From contig CANSEY010000010.1 of assembly GCA_947646015.1 (NCBI GenBank), positions 41,946 to 105,945 on the forward strand: 64,000 bases of DNA, given 5' to 3'. Positions within the stretch are counted from its first letter, which is position 1; each line of letters opens with the position of its first letter. Both the position numbers and the translations under genes were made by a program. The notes below the pieces were generated by a model. It was not told where the DNA came from. It made no database searches and worked only from the letters and a program-made list of their open reading frames with translations. Below, in pieces: positions 25,205 to 33,289 of this stretch. The stretch comes from an uncultured Bacteroides sp. (lineage in GTDB: Bacteria; Bacteroidota; Bacteroidia; Bacteroidales; Bacteroidaceae).

Positions 25205-26485
25205 ATGAAAAATACATTTTTGTTATTATCCATTTTCCTATTCTTGGCTTGTTCATCTGACAATACGAAGAAGAAGCAAACCAAGGTTATAGATCGTACT
25301 ATTCGAATAGGCAATGCAATGGAGTATCCTGTTTCAATGAAGCTTTCAGCTTTTGTTGATAGTATTACTTATGTTCCTTTAGAAACAACAAAAAGTTATG
25401 TAAAAGATAAAATGCTTATTTCTTACATGAAGCCATATTGGGTTGTTTATCCAGGAAGCTTATTTGATAAAAAAGGACAGTTTGTAGCAAATATTGGTGC
25501 GCTGGGGCAAGGGCCAGGTGAGGAAAGTGGTTTTGGATATAGTATCTTCTATGATCGTGATCGCGACCTTTTCTATACCCAAGGAGATAAGATTATCCAG
25601 TTTGATGCAAAAGGAAAATTTACAGGGAAGGAAATTAGAATAGCATATCGTGATAAAAGTATAGAAGGTAAAGTCGCTTCTGGATTAAAAAATGTATATG
25701 CTATGGTAAAATCTGGGGAAAATTATTTGATAGTAAATTATCCTGATTCTGTATTTTGGATGGATGAAGAGTTGAATATTCGACATAGTGCTAGAATTAT
25801 TCCGGATAGTCTCTTTCTTAATCCTCCGGGAATTGGTGGGGGAATGCCTTATACTTTTTCTGATTATCAGGATACGACACTTTTTTATAACTGTTTTACA
25901 GATGCTATTTATGCAGTATCGGATACGGGACTCCAAAAACGCTGGACTCTTGATTTTAAGGGTCTAAAAGCGGATAATCGGTGCTTTTTAAATGATTATA
26001 AGAAATTATATTTAAAAGAGTATACTAAAATAGTTTCCTCATCAAAAGGAAATGTAGAAACAATGAAAGAGAAAGCAAAAAATAGTGAACTAGCTCAGCT
26101 AATTGATAATAAAAAGTGGGTATATCAAGTCAGTGAGGGAAAGCGGTATTTATTTTTATGGTGGTTGAATCTGAAAGCTTTTTCTTCAGCTTGGAGAGGG
26201 TATAATGAGTCACATATGGCTCTTTATGACAAGCAAACAGGTGAGACTGTAGCAATAGCAGGAGACGGTCTGATAGATGATATTGATAATGGAATGACAT
26301 TTTTTCCACAATATGGCATTTGTAATAATGCGATGGTTTCTTCGGTTTGGCCGTTTGAACTGAAAGAATATATTCAAAAAAAGGCGGAAAAGGGAGAGAG
26401 CGTGAGCAATCGTTTGATTGCACTTGCCGATTCATTGGATGATGAAGAAAATCCGATTCTTATAATAGCTCATTTAAAACAATAA
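25205..26485 (+). CDS. 6-bladed beta-propeller lipoprotein inside the peptide operon
   Basis: The 426-residue lipoprotein has signal LFLACSSDNTKK, motif SITYVPLETTKSYVKDK, blade motif FDKKGQFVANIGALGQGPGEE and C-terminus DDEENPILIIAHLKQ. It sits between the precursor and the first radical SAM gene, with only 6 bp to the latter's ATG. It is therefore probably part of the same transcript, and this is the strongest contextual link between propeller lipoproteins and the modified peptide. It could bind the exported product or serve in self-protection; neither is shown. Confidence 0.8.
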   Translation: MKNTFLLLSIFLFLACSSDNTKKKQTKVIDRTIRIGNAMEYPVSMKLSAFVDSITYVPLETTKSYVKDKMLISYMKPYWVVYPGSLFDKKGQFVANIGALGQGPGEESGFGYSIFYDRDRDLFYTQGDKIIQFDAKGKFTGKEIRIAYRDKSIEGKVASGLKNVYAMVKSGENYLIVNYPDSVFWMDEELNIRHSARIIPDSLFLNPPGIGGGMPYTFSDYQDTTLFYNCFTDAIYAVSDTGLQKRWTLDFKGLKADNRCFLNDYKKLYLKEYTKIVSSSKGNVETMKEKAKNSELAQLIDNKKWVYQVSEGKRYLFLWWLNLKAFSSAWRGYNESHMALYDKQTGETVAIAGDGLIDDIDNGMTFFPQYGICNNAMVSSVWPFELKEYIQKKAEKGESVSNRLIALADSLDDEENPILIIAHLKQ

Positions 26486-26491
26486 TTGAAT

Positions 26492-27976
26492 ATGGAATCA
26501 ACGGTTTATTTTGAAAGTAATAATGGAAATGGATATTTATATGATATGCAGAATTCTTGTATAGTTAATTGTCATCCAGTATTTAAGGATTTCATGAAGT
26601 TGTCAGCAGACAATCTTGAGAGTGATCTATATGCTGTTATTCAAACTAAATATCCTTCAATGACAATAGAAGAATTGAAACATTATTATCAAAAATATTT
26701 GCATTTGAGAGGGGGGGGACTATTTGGATCTATTGACTCCAAAAAGCATTTGGCTGGGCGAATATCAGCTCAAGTAGTGGCACAACAATTAGCTAATATA
26801 GACAATGTGGTTTTTCAGGTTACACATCAATGTAATTTAAATTGTGTTTATTGTTGTTATGGGGATCTATATAATCATGCAGATATTGCACCCCGCCATG
26901 ATTCCATGAATTTTGAGCAGGCTAAAGTTCTGATAGACCATTTAGTAGTTCTTTGGGATTCTGATTTGAATTTGTCACAAGGTGGGAATATTATGTTAGG
27001 CTTTTATGGTGGAGAACCTTTGATTAATTTCAGGTTGATAGAACAGATTGTGGAATATGTCCAAACACTTCATTTAAAAAATCATTCGACTTTTTTATTT
27101 AGTATGACTACTAATGGCATACTACTTGATCGTTATATGGATTTTCTAGTGAAGCATGAGGTTTCTCTATTAATTAGTTTAGATGGAAATAGCGTACATA
27201 ATCAATTGCGAGTAGATAAAAAAGGAACCCCTTCATTCGATCGAGTTTATGCTAATATCAACTTATTGAGGGAGAGATATCCTGGCTATTTTAAACGTAA
27301 GGTTCATTTTAATTCTGTATTAAACTGTTACTCTAATGCGGAGTCGGTACATCAGTTTATTTATGGCGAATTTAATAAAGTTCCTGGGATAGAGACAATT
27401 ACTTATACGGGAGTGAAAAAGGGCAAAATGGAGCATTTTCGTAAGATTTATCGTCCTTATGTTGAGTCTACTGATCTTTTAAGAGCTCGTGAAAGAAACT
27501 CTGCTCAAATAAGAAATGCTGGCTATTTTTTTTATTATCATATAGGTAATTCGTATAGGCATTATATAGAGTTGCTTTTAAAAGAGAGAAAGGGATACCC
27601 ACGAATACCCACAGGTACTTGTTTGCCTTTTTGGAAAAAGCTTTTTGTGACTCCGAGTGGTGATTTGTTGGCTTGCGAAAGAATAGGGTTTCAGCATGTG
27701 TTGGGGAGGATAGAAGAGGCCGTGAAAGTCGATTGTGTAGAGATTGCAGATAAGTACAATCGCTATTATGAGGCGATAAGTAAGCAATGTGAGCATTGCT
27801 ATCAAGCGGATTTTTGCCCTCACTGTCTATTTCAATTCGATTTTAAAGGTGGTCTTCCTGTCTGTGAAGTTGCTATGGATGAGAACGAATATAAAGAATA
27901 TTTAAGCGATAAGATTTCTATGTTAGAGATCGCTCCAGATTTATATAATAGTGTTAATACAATGATTTTTGCGTGA
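26492..27976 (+). CDS. Radical SAM/SPASM peptide maturase, GG-Bacteroidales type
   Basis: The start is the ATG at 26492, not the TTG at 26486. The 494-residue enzyme has an N-terminal substrate-binding region, then the radical SAM motif CNLNCVYC (C114, C118, C121) and the SAM-binding FYGGEPL. A C-terminal SPASM domain shows GTCLPFWKKLFVTPSGDLLAC and CEHCYQADFCPHC, which hold auxiliary Fe-S clusters. Such enzymes make C-S, C-C or other crosslinks in ribosomal peptides. I recall the TIGR04148 maturase as the standard partner of this precursor family. The stop overlaps the next gene's ATG by one base, so the two are translated together. Confidence 0.9.
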   Translation: MESTVYFESNNGNGYLYDMQNSCIVNCHPVFKDFMKLSADNLESDLYAVIQTKYPSMTIEELKHYYQKYLHLRGGGLFGSIDSKKHLAGRISAQVVAQQLANIDNVVFQVTHQCNLNCVYCCYGDLYNHADIAPRHDSMNFEQAKVLIDHLVVLWDSDLNLSQGGNIMLGFYGGEPLINFRLIEQIVEYVQTLHLKNHSTFLFSMTTNGILLDRYMDFLVKHEVSLLISLDGNSVHNQLRVDKKGTPSFDRVYANINLLRERYPGYFKRKVHFNSVLNCYSNAESVHQFIYGEFNKVPGIETITYTGVKKGKMEHFRKIYRPYVESTDLLRARERNSAQIRNAGYFFYYHIGNSYRHYIELLLKERKGYPRIPTGTCLPFWKKLFVTPSGDLLACERIGFQHVLGRIEEAVKVDCVEIADKYNRYYEAISKQCEHCYQADFCPHCLFQFDFKGGLPVCEVAMDENEYKEYLSDKISMLEIAPDLYNSVNTMIFA

Positions 27977-29223
27977 TGAAGAGATTTTGGCTTTTTTTAG
28001 AATCGTATGTTTTCGTATGGACAAACCATGAAGCCGTATTGCTATACGATTCTCTGTCTGGGAAAGGATTGACATGGAATCTTACAGATCCTGTCCGTAC
28101 GATTGTTATGGAATTGATAAAAAAAGAGAATTTGTATTGTATGGAACTAACAGAGAATGATTTGAATGTTCCTGAAGTAGCGGATTTTGTGTCCGAAATT
28201 CGGCGAAATTTTATCGGTGACTTATATTCGCAGGAAGAGTTTAGGCAGAAACCATTAGTTATTGTGCCTGAAGTTAGTGTGAATGAGAATTTGGAAAATG
28301 ATGTCGAAACAATGAATAATTTGGAGCTTTTTGGACAAAAGATTGTAAATAATCTACGTGTTGTAACGATGCGTCTGACCGGTGAATGTTCCATAAATTG
28401 TCGTTATTGTCAAACTGTTGATAAACAAATTGTATGGTGCCGTAAACAAGATAATCGGCTTTCCTACAATGAGATATGTCGTTTGTTAGAACAGCTTAAA
28501 CACACTCCAGTCACTTTAATTAATTTTGTAGGTGGAAATGTACTGTCATATCCTTTCTTAGATGAGTTGTTGAATGAACTTAAAAAATATTCTTTTGGAA
28601 AGTGTTTTTATCTTTATTATAAACAATCTGTTGATTATGAGCAGATTAGAATTAAGCTATTGAATGACCCATCTGTGTCTATAAAATTTTTGATTGATTA
28701 TCCTGTAAATGAATATGCAATAAGTGCCTGTGTTGCTTTACCTAATGAACGTGTAGAATACTGTTTTGCAGTGACTTCTGAAGAAGAATTTCAAGAAGTG
28801 AGCCGAATTATTGATGTTTATAAATTGAAAGCTAATATTTATCCATTTTATACAATTGATAACTTGGATTTCTTTGAAAAATATGTTTTCCAGACCCTTG
28901 AGGATGTGATGGCTTTGTGTCGAACGAAAAAAGATATTTTTGCTCACCAGTTAGTGAATACGCACTTTTTTGGTACATTATACATTGATTGTGACGGAAA
29001 GGTATACCCAAATTTTAATTCAAAGTCAATAGGAACAATTGATGGTTATGTAAAGGACTGGGTATTTCAAGAGATGAAACAAGGGAAGATGTGGCATTGG
29101 ACTCGTGATTCATTGCCTGCTTGTAAAGAATGTTTGTACAAATATCTTTGTCCTTCACCCTCTAATTACGAATTAGTAATTGGAAAACCTAATTTGTGTC
29201 ATGTTAAACCGTGGAAATGCTAG
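27976..29223 (+). CDS. Second radical SAM-like protein of the peptide system
   Basis: The ATG at 27976 overlaps the previous stop (TGATG). The 415-residue protein has the N-terminal layout of its partner, and a CSINCRYC motif at C138, C142 and C145 in RLTGECSINCRYCQ. Near the C-terminus is CKECLYKYLCPSP...LCHVKPWKC, possible auxiliary-cluster cysteines. Its place corresponds to the pseudo-rSAM partner (TIGR04150 in memory), a group named for frequent loss of the cluster motif. This member keeps all three cysteines. In place of GGEP it has FVGGNVL, so SAM binding may be altered. It could be a second enzyme or a maturase partner. Confidence 0.8.
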   Translation: MKRFWLFLESYVFVWTNHEAVLLYDSLSGKGLTWNLTDPVRTIVMELIKKENLYCMELTENDLNVPEVADFVSEIRRNFIGDLYSQEEFRQKPLVIVPEVSVNENLENDVETMNNLELFGQKIVNNLRVVTMRLTGECSINCRYCQTVDKQIVWCRKQDNRLSYNEICRLLEQLKHTPVTLINFVGGNVLSYPFLDELLNELKKYSFGKCFYLYYKQSVDYEQIRIKLLNDPSVSIKFLIDYPVNEYAISACVALPNERVEYCFAVTSEEEFQEVSRIIDVYKLKANIYPFYTIDNLDFFEKYVFQTLEDVMALCRTKKDIFAHQLVNTHFFGTLYIDCDGKVYPNFNSKSIGTIDGYVKDWVFQEMKQGKMWHWTRDSLPACKECLYKYLCPSPSNYELVIGKPNLCHVKPWKC

Positions 29224-29336
29224 CTTATCTTCATAATACTCGGTTGGATGTCGTGGCAGTACTTCCTGTTTGAGATAGGAAAAGAGGAATTGTATGAAGA
29301 GTCAGCCGGAGTTAGGAACTTAATAAGGGGTCAGAT

Positions 29337-31142
29337 ATGCAGGCTATTATATTGGCAGCAGGAATGGGTAGGCGTCTGGGAGAATTGACCCGGTACGACA
29401 CTAAGTGTATGATTGAGGTGAACGGTATCCGGATCATAGATCGGTTACTGGCAAACCTGGCAGTCGCAAGACTATCGAGGATTGTGCTTGTGATTGGTTT
29501 TCAAGGTGACAAACTACGGGCGTATCTGGGAAATGAATATTGCGGAATTCCTATTTATTATCTGGAAAACCCTTACTATGCACATACCAATAATATTTAT
29601 TCTCTGTTTCTGGCACGGCACCACTTAGCGTCTGATGATACTTTATTGTTAGAATCGGATATTGTTTTTGAGAAGAGAATACTTGAAAGAGTGCTCGAAG
29701 AACCGTATCCGAATGTAGCAGTAGTAGACCGTTATAAGAGTTGGATGGACGGGACTATGGTGACTGTGGATGAAAAGCAGTTTATTGTGGACTTTGTATC
29801 TAAACATACTTTTTCGTACGAAAAAACTTCTACTTATTTTAAGACGGTGAATATCTATCGTTTTAGTAAGGAGTTTTCTGTAGGTAAGTACGTACCTTTT
29901 CTGGAAGCCTATTGCAAATGTTTTGATAATAGTGCATATTACGAACAAATACTGGCCGTTTTGTCTTTGTTGGATAAAGCCGGGCTGAAGGCTTTGCCGC
30001 TTGAGGGTGAAAAGTGGTATGAGATAGATGACATGCAGGATTTAGATATTGCCGAAACGCTATTTGGTAAGAAAGAAGGGCTTTTGCCCGGTTACCAGAA
30101 ACGTTATGGAGGGTATTGGCGCTTCCCTTTCTTGTTTGATTTTGCTTATCTGGTGAATCCACATTTCCCGACAGAAAGGATGCTGGAAGAACTGAAGGCT
30201 AATTTTGATAAACTGCTCAGGCAATACCCTTCGGGGAGTTATGTAAACAGGCGATTGGTGGCGAAGCACTGGAACATTCCTGCGGAGGCTGTCGCGGTGG
30301 GGAATGGCGCGGCAGAGTTGATAAGAAAGCTGATGGAGTTGCTTTCCGGTAGAATGGGGGTGATTCTTCCTACATTTGAAGAATATCTGGTGCGTGATGA
30401 CCGGATAGAGACTTTCTTGCCGTTGGGGCCAGGTTATCGCTATACCGTAAGCGACCTGAAAACATTTTTTGAGGATAAGGGAGTGACTTCATTACTGTTG
30501 CTGAATCCGGATAACCCCTCCGGAAATAGTATCCCTTACGAGGATTTGATTTCATTAGCGGGATGGACTCAGGAGCGTTCGATACGGCTGATTGTGGATG
30601 AGTCTTTTATTGACTTCTCGGAGGGAGGAGAAGAAACTTCTCTGATTGATGACAAGATACTGAAGGAGTATAATCATCTGGTGGTGATAAAGAGCCTGTC
30701 TAAGTCACATGGAATTCCCGGATTACGATTGGGAATTGCTGTTTCCGGTGACCATAAATTAATGGATGAATTACAGCAGAAACTTCCGGTCTGGAATATA
30801 AACTCTTTGGCGGAGTACTATTTACAGATTCAGGACAAATACACCATCGACTACCGGCAGGCATGTGCCCGCTTTAGAGAGGAAAGAACGCTCTTTTTTG
30901 AAGAACTTCAGGAGGTAGGCTATTTAGCGGTATTTCCTTCACAAGCAAACTTCTTTTTATGTGAAGTGACCCATAAGTACAGCGCCCGAGAGCTTGCGGA
31001 AGTTTTGCTGAGAGAGCATGATATTCTGGTAAAAGACTGTAGCTTGAAGAGGGGAATGTATGGAAAGCAGTATATTCGTATTGCTATCAGGAGTAAAGAG
31101 GAAAACCGGTATTTGGCCGGAATATTAAAATATAAATTATGA
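29337..31142 (+). CDS. LicC-like nucleotidyltransferase fused to CobD/HisC-like PLP enzyme
   Basis: Residues 1-245 are a nucleotidyltransferase: LAAGMGRRLGELT, LLESDIVFE (E105, D107) and EIDDMQDLD, as in choline-phosphate cytidylyltransferases. Residues 250-601 are a fold-type I aminotransferase of the CobD/HisC branch, with NPDNPSGN (390-397), DESFIDF (D421) and the PLP lysine K456 in SLSKSHGIPGLRLG. CobD-like enzymes decarboxylate phosphothreonine or phosphoserine. A fusion could thus make a phospho-amino-alcohol and activate it as a CDP derivative. Alternatively the PLP half is a true transaminase. The LicD gene overlaps by 4 bp, which supports the activation-and-transfer reading. GC content rises sharply here compared with the preceding genes. 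Confidence 0.85.
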   Translation: MQAIILAAGMGRRLGELTRYDTKCMIEVNGIRIIDRLLANLAVARLSRIVLVIGFQGDKLRAYLGNEYCGIPIYYLENPYYAHTNNIYSLFLARHHLASDDTLLLESDIVFEKRILERVLEEPYPNVAVVDRYKSWMDGTMVTVDEKQFIVDFVSKHTFSYEKTSTYFKTVNIYRFSKEFSVGKYVPFLEAYCKCFDNSAYYEQILAVLSLLDKAGLKALPLEGEKWYEIDDMQDLDIAETLFGKKEGLLPGYQKRYGGYWRFPFLFDFAYLVNPHFPTERMLEELKANFDKLLRQYPSGSYVNRRLVAKHWNIPAEAVAVGNGAAELIRKLMELLSGRMGVILPTFEEYLVRDDRIETFLPLGPGYRYTVSDLKTFFEDKGVTSLLLLNPDNPSGNSIPYEDLISLAGWTQERSIRLIVDESFIDFSEGGEETSLIDDKILKEYNHLVVIKSLSKSHGIPGLRLGIAVSGDHKLMDELQQKLPVWNINSLAEYYLQIQDKYTIDYRQACARFREERTLFFEELQEVGYLAVFPSQANFFLCEVTHKYSARELAEVLLREHDILVKDCSLKRGMYGKQYIRIAIRSKEENRYLAGILKYKL

Positions 31143-31765
31143 ATATAGATATAAAGGAGGCACATCGGAGGATGCTTTATTTATTGCAGTCTTTCGATAC
31201 TGTTTGCAAGAAGCACGATATTGATTATTGGCTCGATTATGGTACACTGCTGGGAGCTATCCGGCATCAGGGGTTTATTCCTTGGGATACAGATACGGAT
31301 GTGGGGATGTTAAGGAGTGATTATGGAGTATTTCTGGAGAAAGGTGTGCCGGAACTGCCTCAGGATATTTTCTTTCAGACTCCGGAAACAGAACCGGCCA
31401 TGGCTTCATGGAGGTGGTTGGTTGAGGCGCGGTTGAGAGATCGGCACAGCCGGTATGTTCCGGATAAAAAGACTCCGGCCGAGCCGATGCAGTTCGGTGG
31501 ATTACAGTTGGATCTTTTCATCTATGATTGGGATGGTAAGTATGAGAATGCTTTGTCGAACAGTTTTGAACGGAATTTGAGTGAGAGCCGTATTCATTTG
31601 CGGCTGGATGAGGTGGAATATCTGGATACTGCACGATTTGAAGGAGTGGAGTTTCCGGTTCCGTCAGGATACGATACTTATCTGACCCGTTGTTATGGAG
31701 ATTATAGAACGTTTCCCCCGGAGGAGGAAAGGCAAATTCCGGAAGTGGTTGCCTGGTCGGTGTAA
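31139..31765 (+). CDS. LicD-family phosphotransferase
   Basis: LicD proteins transfer phosphocholine or related groups from a CDP donor to sugars. The 208-residue protein shows the family core YWLDYGTLLGAIRHQGF (D33, G35, H43) and the metal-binding WDTDTDVGM (D50, D52, D54), then LQLDLFIYD. It is shorter than typical LicD proteins (about 270 residues) but reads as complete to YGDYRTFPP near the C-terminus. The ATG overlaps the preceding stop in ATGA, so it is coupled to the activating fusion enzyme. The acceptor is probably a glycan built by the neighbouring glycosyltransferases. Confidence 0.88.
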   Translation: MNIDIKEAHRRMLYLLQSFDTVCKKHDIDYWLDYGTLLGAIRHQGFIPWDTDTDVGMLRSDYGVFLEKGVPELPQDIFFQTPETEPAMASWRWLVEARLRDRHSRYVPDKKTPAEPMQFGGLQLDLFIYDWDGKYENALSNSFERNLSESRIHLRLDEVEYLDTARFEGVEFPVPSGYDTYLTRCYGDYRTFPPEEERQIPEVVAWSV

Positions 31766-31769
31766 TAAA

Positions 31770-32399
31770 ATGATTGATTACGTCAATAAAGAAAATATGG
31801 AAAGCGTAAGAGGGATAGAAAATCCGGGGATGATGGGAGAAATGGGGAAAATCATCGGATTCTATCGTCTTTATCGGCAGACGGCTGAAGAAGAGTGGGA
31901 AGAGAAAGCAGAAGTGTTGCTGGATGAGGTGATGGAGAATTGTTCTTTGGAACTTCCGGTGACTTATGGTGACGGTTTGTGCGGAGTAGGTGTCGGAATT
32001 GAGTATCTGTTGCAGGAGGGCTTTGTGGAAGGGGATGCCGACGAGATTCTGTGGCAGATCGATTGCAGGGTATTTAACACGATTAATAGTAGGGCGATCG
32101 GAACTTTAGGCATCGGGAAAGGTATTTGTGGTCTCGCTTATTATCTGTATTACCGGTTGTCCCGGAGGAAAGGTGAGGAAGACATCAAGGTGCTGCGAAT
32201 GAAAGAGCATTTAATTTACCTGATTGACTGGATAGCAGACTCGCTGCCCGGAGTCAGGGAAAGTTCACTTTTCGAAGAGGTGTTTTTTATTCTTTGCCTG
32301 TTGCATCGGTTGGATGTATTCAATGCAAAAGTCGAGAAACTGATGGAGTACTGTGAGAAGGGCATGATTACATCTGGAAGGGAGGCGGTATGGATCTGA
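31770..32399 (+). CDS. Stand-alone LanC-like half-domain protein
   Basis: I choose the ATG at 31770, 4 bp after the licD stop; an in-frame ATG at 31695 would overlap licD. The roughly 209-residue protein closely matches the C-terminus of the GT8 fusion at 21971. Shared segments are GDGLCGVGVGIEYLLQ, ADEILWQID, GIGKGICGLAYYLYYRL and LIDWIADSLP. It is about half the size of a LanC toroid and lacks the zinc cysteines and the CHG motif, so cyclase activity is unlikely. No dehydratase (LanB/LanM) is present. It may be a carrier, chaperone or recognition subunit. The next gene overlaps by 10 bp. Confidence 0.75.
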   Translation: MIDYVNKENMESVRGIENPGMMGEMGKIIGFYRLYRQTAEEEWEEKAEVLLDEVMENCSLELPVTYGDGLCGVGVGIEYLLQEGFVEGDADEILWQIDCRVFNTINSRAIGTLGIGKGICGLAYYLYYRLSRRKGEEDIKVLRMKEHLIYLIDWIADSLPGVRESSLFEEVFFILCLLHRLDVFNAKVEKLMEYCEKGMITSGREAVWI

Positions 32400-33151
32400 C
32401 AAGAGAGGTTAGCATTGTCATCCCCTTGCGGGTAGATAATCCGGAGAGGGCGGAGAATCTTCGGTTTATCCTTTCTTTGCTGCTACAGCAGACAGAGGTG
32501 TCTGTGGATATTCTTGAGGCGGATACGGAGCAACGTTTTTATTTGTCTGAGACGTGTGAGAGGTTACGCTATCGGTTTGTGAAAGATGATGATCCGGTAT
32601 TCTACCGGACACGTTATTTAAATATATTGTTGAGATCGGCTAAGTTCCCGATTGCAGGCATCTGGGATACGGATGTGATTATTCCGCCGGTTCAGTTGAG
32701 AGAAGCGGTCGGCAGGATTTGTTCGGGCTGTGTGATGTGTTTCCCGTATGACGGGCGTTTTATCTTTCTGAATGAAGCTATGAGTGACAGAATCCGCAAG
32801 GACGTATCAGTGTTGGAAAAGGTGGATGCTACTTCAATAGGAATGAGACCTTCGGTGGGAGGAGCTTTTCTTGTGAACAGGGTTGCCTATCTGCGGGCAG
32901 GCGGAGAGAATGAAGCGTTTTATGGTTGGGGCCCCGAAGATGCCGAAAGAGTGAAGCGTCTGGAGATATTAGAGTTGCCCATTGCACGTGTAAAAGGACC
33001 GTTATATCATCTTCATCATCCGAGGGGCATCAATTCGGGGTTTGATATGGGTGAACGGGATAAACGTAATTTAGAAGCATTGCTGGCTACTTGCAGAAGG
33101 AGTAAGGCGGAGATGCTAAGGTGGCTTGAACAACCAACCTTTCCGGACTGA
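32390..33151 (+). CDS. GT2-like glycosyltransferase with galactosyltransferase-type C-domain
   Basis: The 253-residue protein starts with a GT-A nucleotide-binding segment (REVSIVIPLRVDNPERAENL) and has the metal motif WDTDVIIPP. A C-terminal segment GGENEAFYGWGPEDAERVKRL and YHLHHPRG resembles the GT7 C-terminal domain that follows many GT2 domains in galactosaminyl/galactosyltransferases. It should transfer a hexose or hexosamine from a nucleotide sugar in the cytosol. It overlaps the LanC-like gene by 10 bp and ends the glycan-decorating block. Sugar and acceptor are unknown. Confidence 0.8.
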   Translation: MDLTREVSIVIPLRVDNPERAENLRFILSLLLQQTEVSVDILEADTEQRFYLSETCERLRYRFVKDDDPVFYRTRYLNILLRSAKFPIAGIWDTDVIIPPVQLREAVGRICSGCVMCFPYDGRFIFLNEAMSDRIRKDVSVLEKVDATSIGMRPSVGGAFLVNRVAYLRAGGENEAFYGWGPEDAERVKRLEILELPIARVKGPLYHLHHPRGINSGFDMGERDKRNLEALLATCRRSKAEMLRWLEQPTFPD

Positions 33152-33223
33152 TCACACTAAATTTATATGGTATTTGATTGTCGGGTTTATAAATAGGGAT
33201 AAAAATGATTGATTTTAAGTGAT

Positions 33224-33248
33224 TTTTCAAATTGAAAATGTATCTTTG
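33224..33248 (+). promoter_or_regulatory. Promoter with overlapping palindrome for the 33290 operon
   Basis: TATCTTTG at 33241-33248 matches TAnnTTTG, 41 bp before the ATG. Immediately upstream, TTTTCAA (33224-33230) and TTGAAAA (33232-33238) form a 15-bp palindrome around one base, a likely operator. No clear -33. Confidence 0.5.
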
Positions 33249-33289
33249 TATACATATCCCTGAAAAATAAATATTGAGAGACAGTCATT

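Noticed and set aside
29248-29388. 46-codon frame in the gap before the LicC/CobD-like gene
   Set aside because: It overlaps the next gene's start out of frame and resembles nothing known; too little to call a gene or a remnant.
21971-32399. A lanthipeptide cluster because of LanC-like domains
   Set aside because: No LanB, LanM or other dehydratase is present, and the LanC-like parts lack the zinc ligands; the maturases are radical SAM enzymes.
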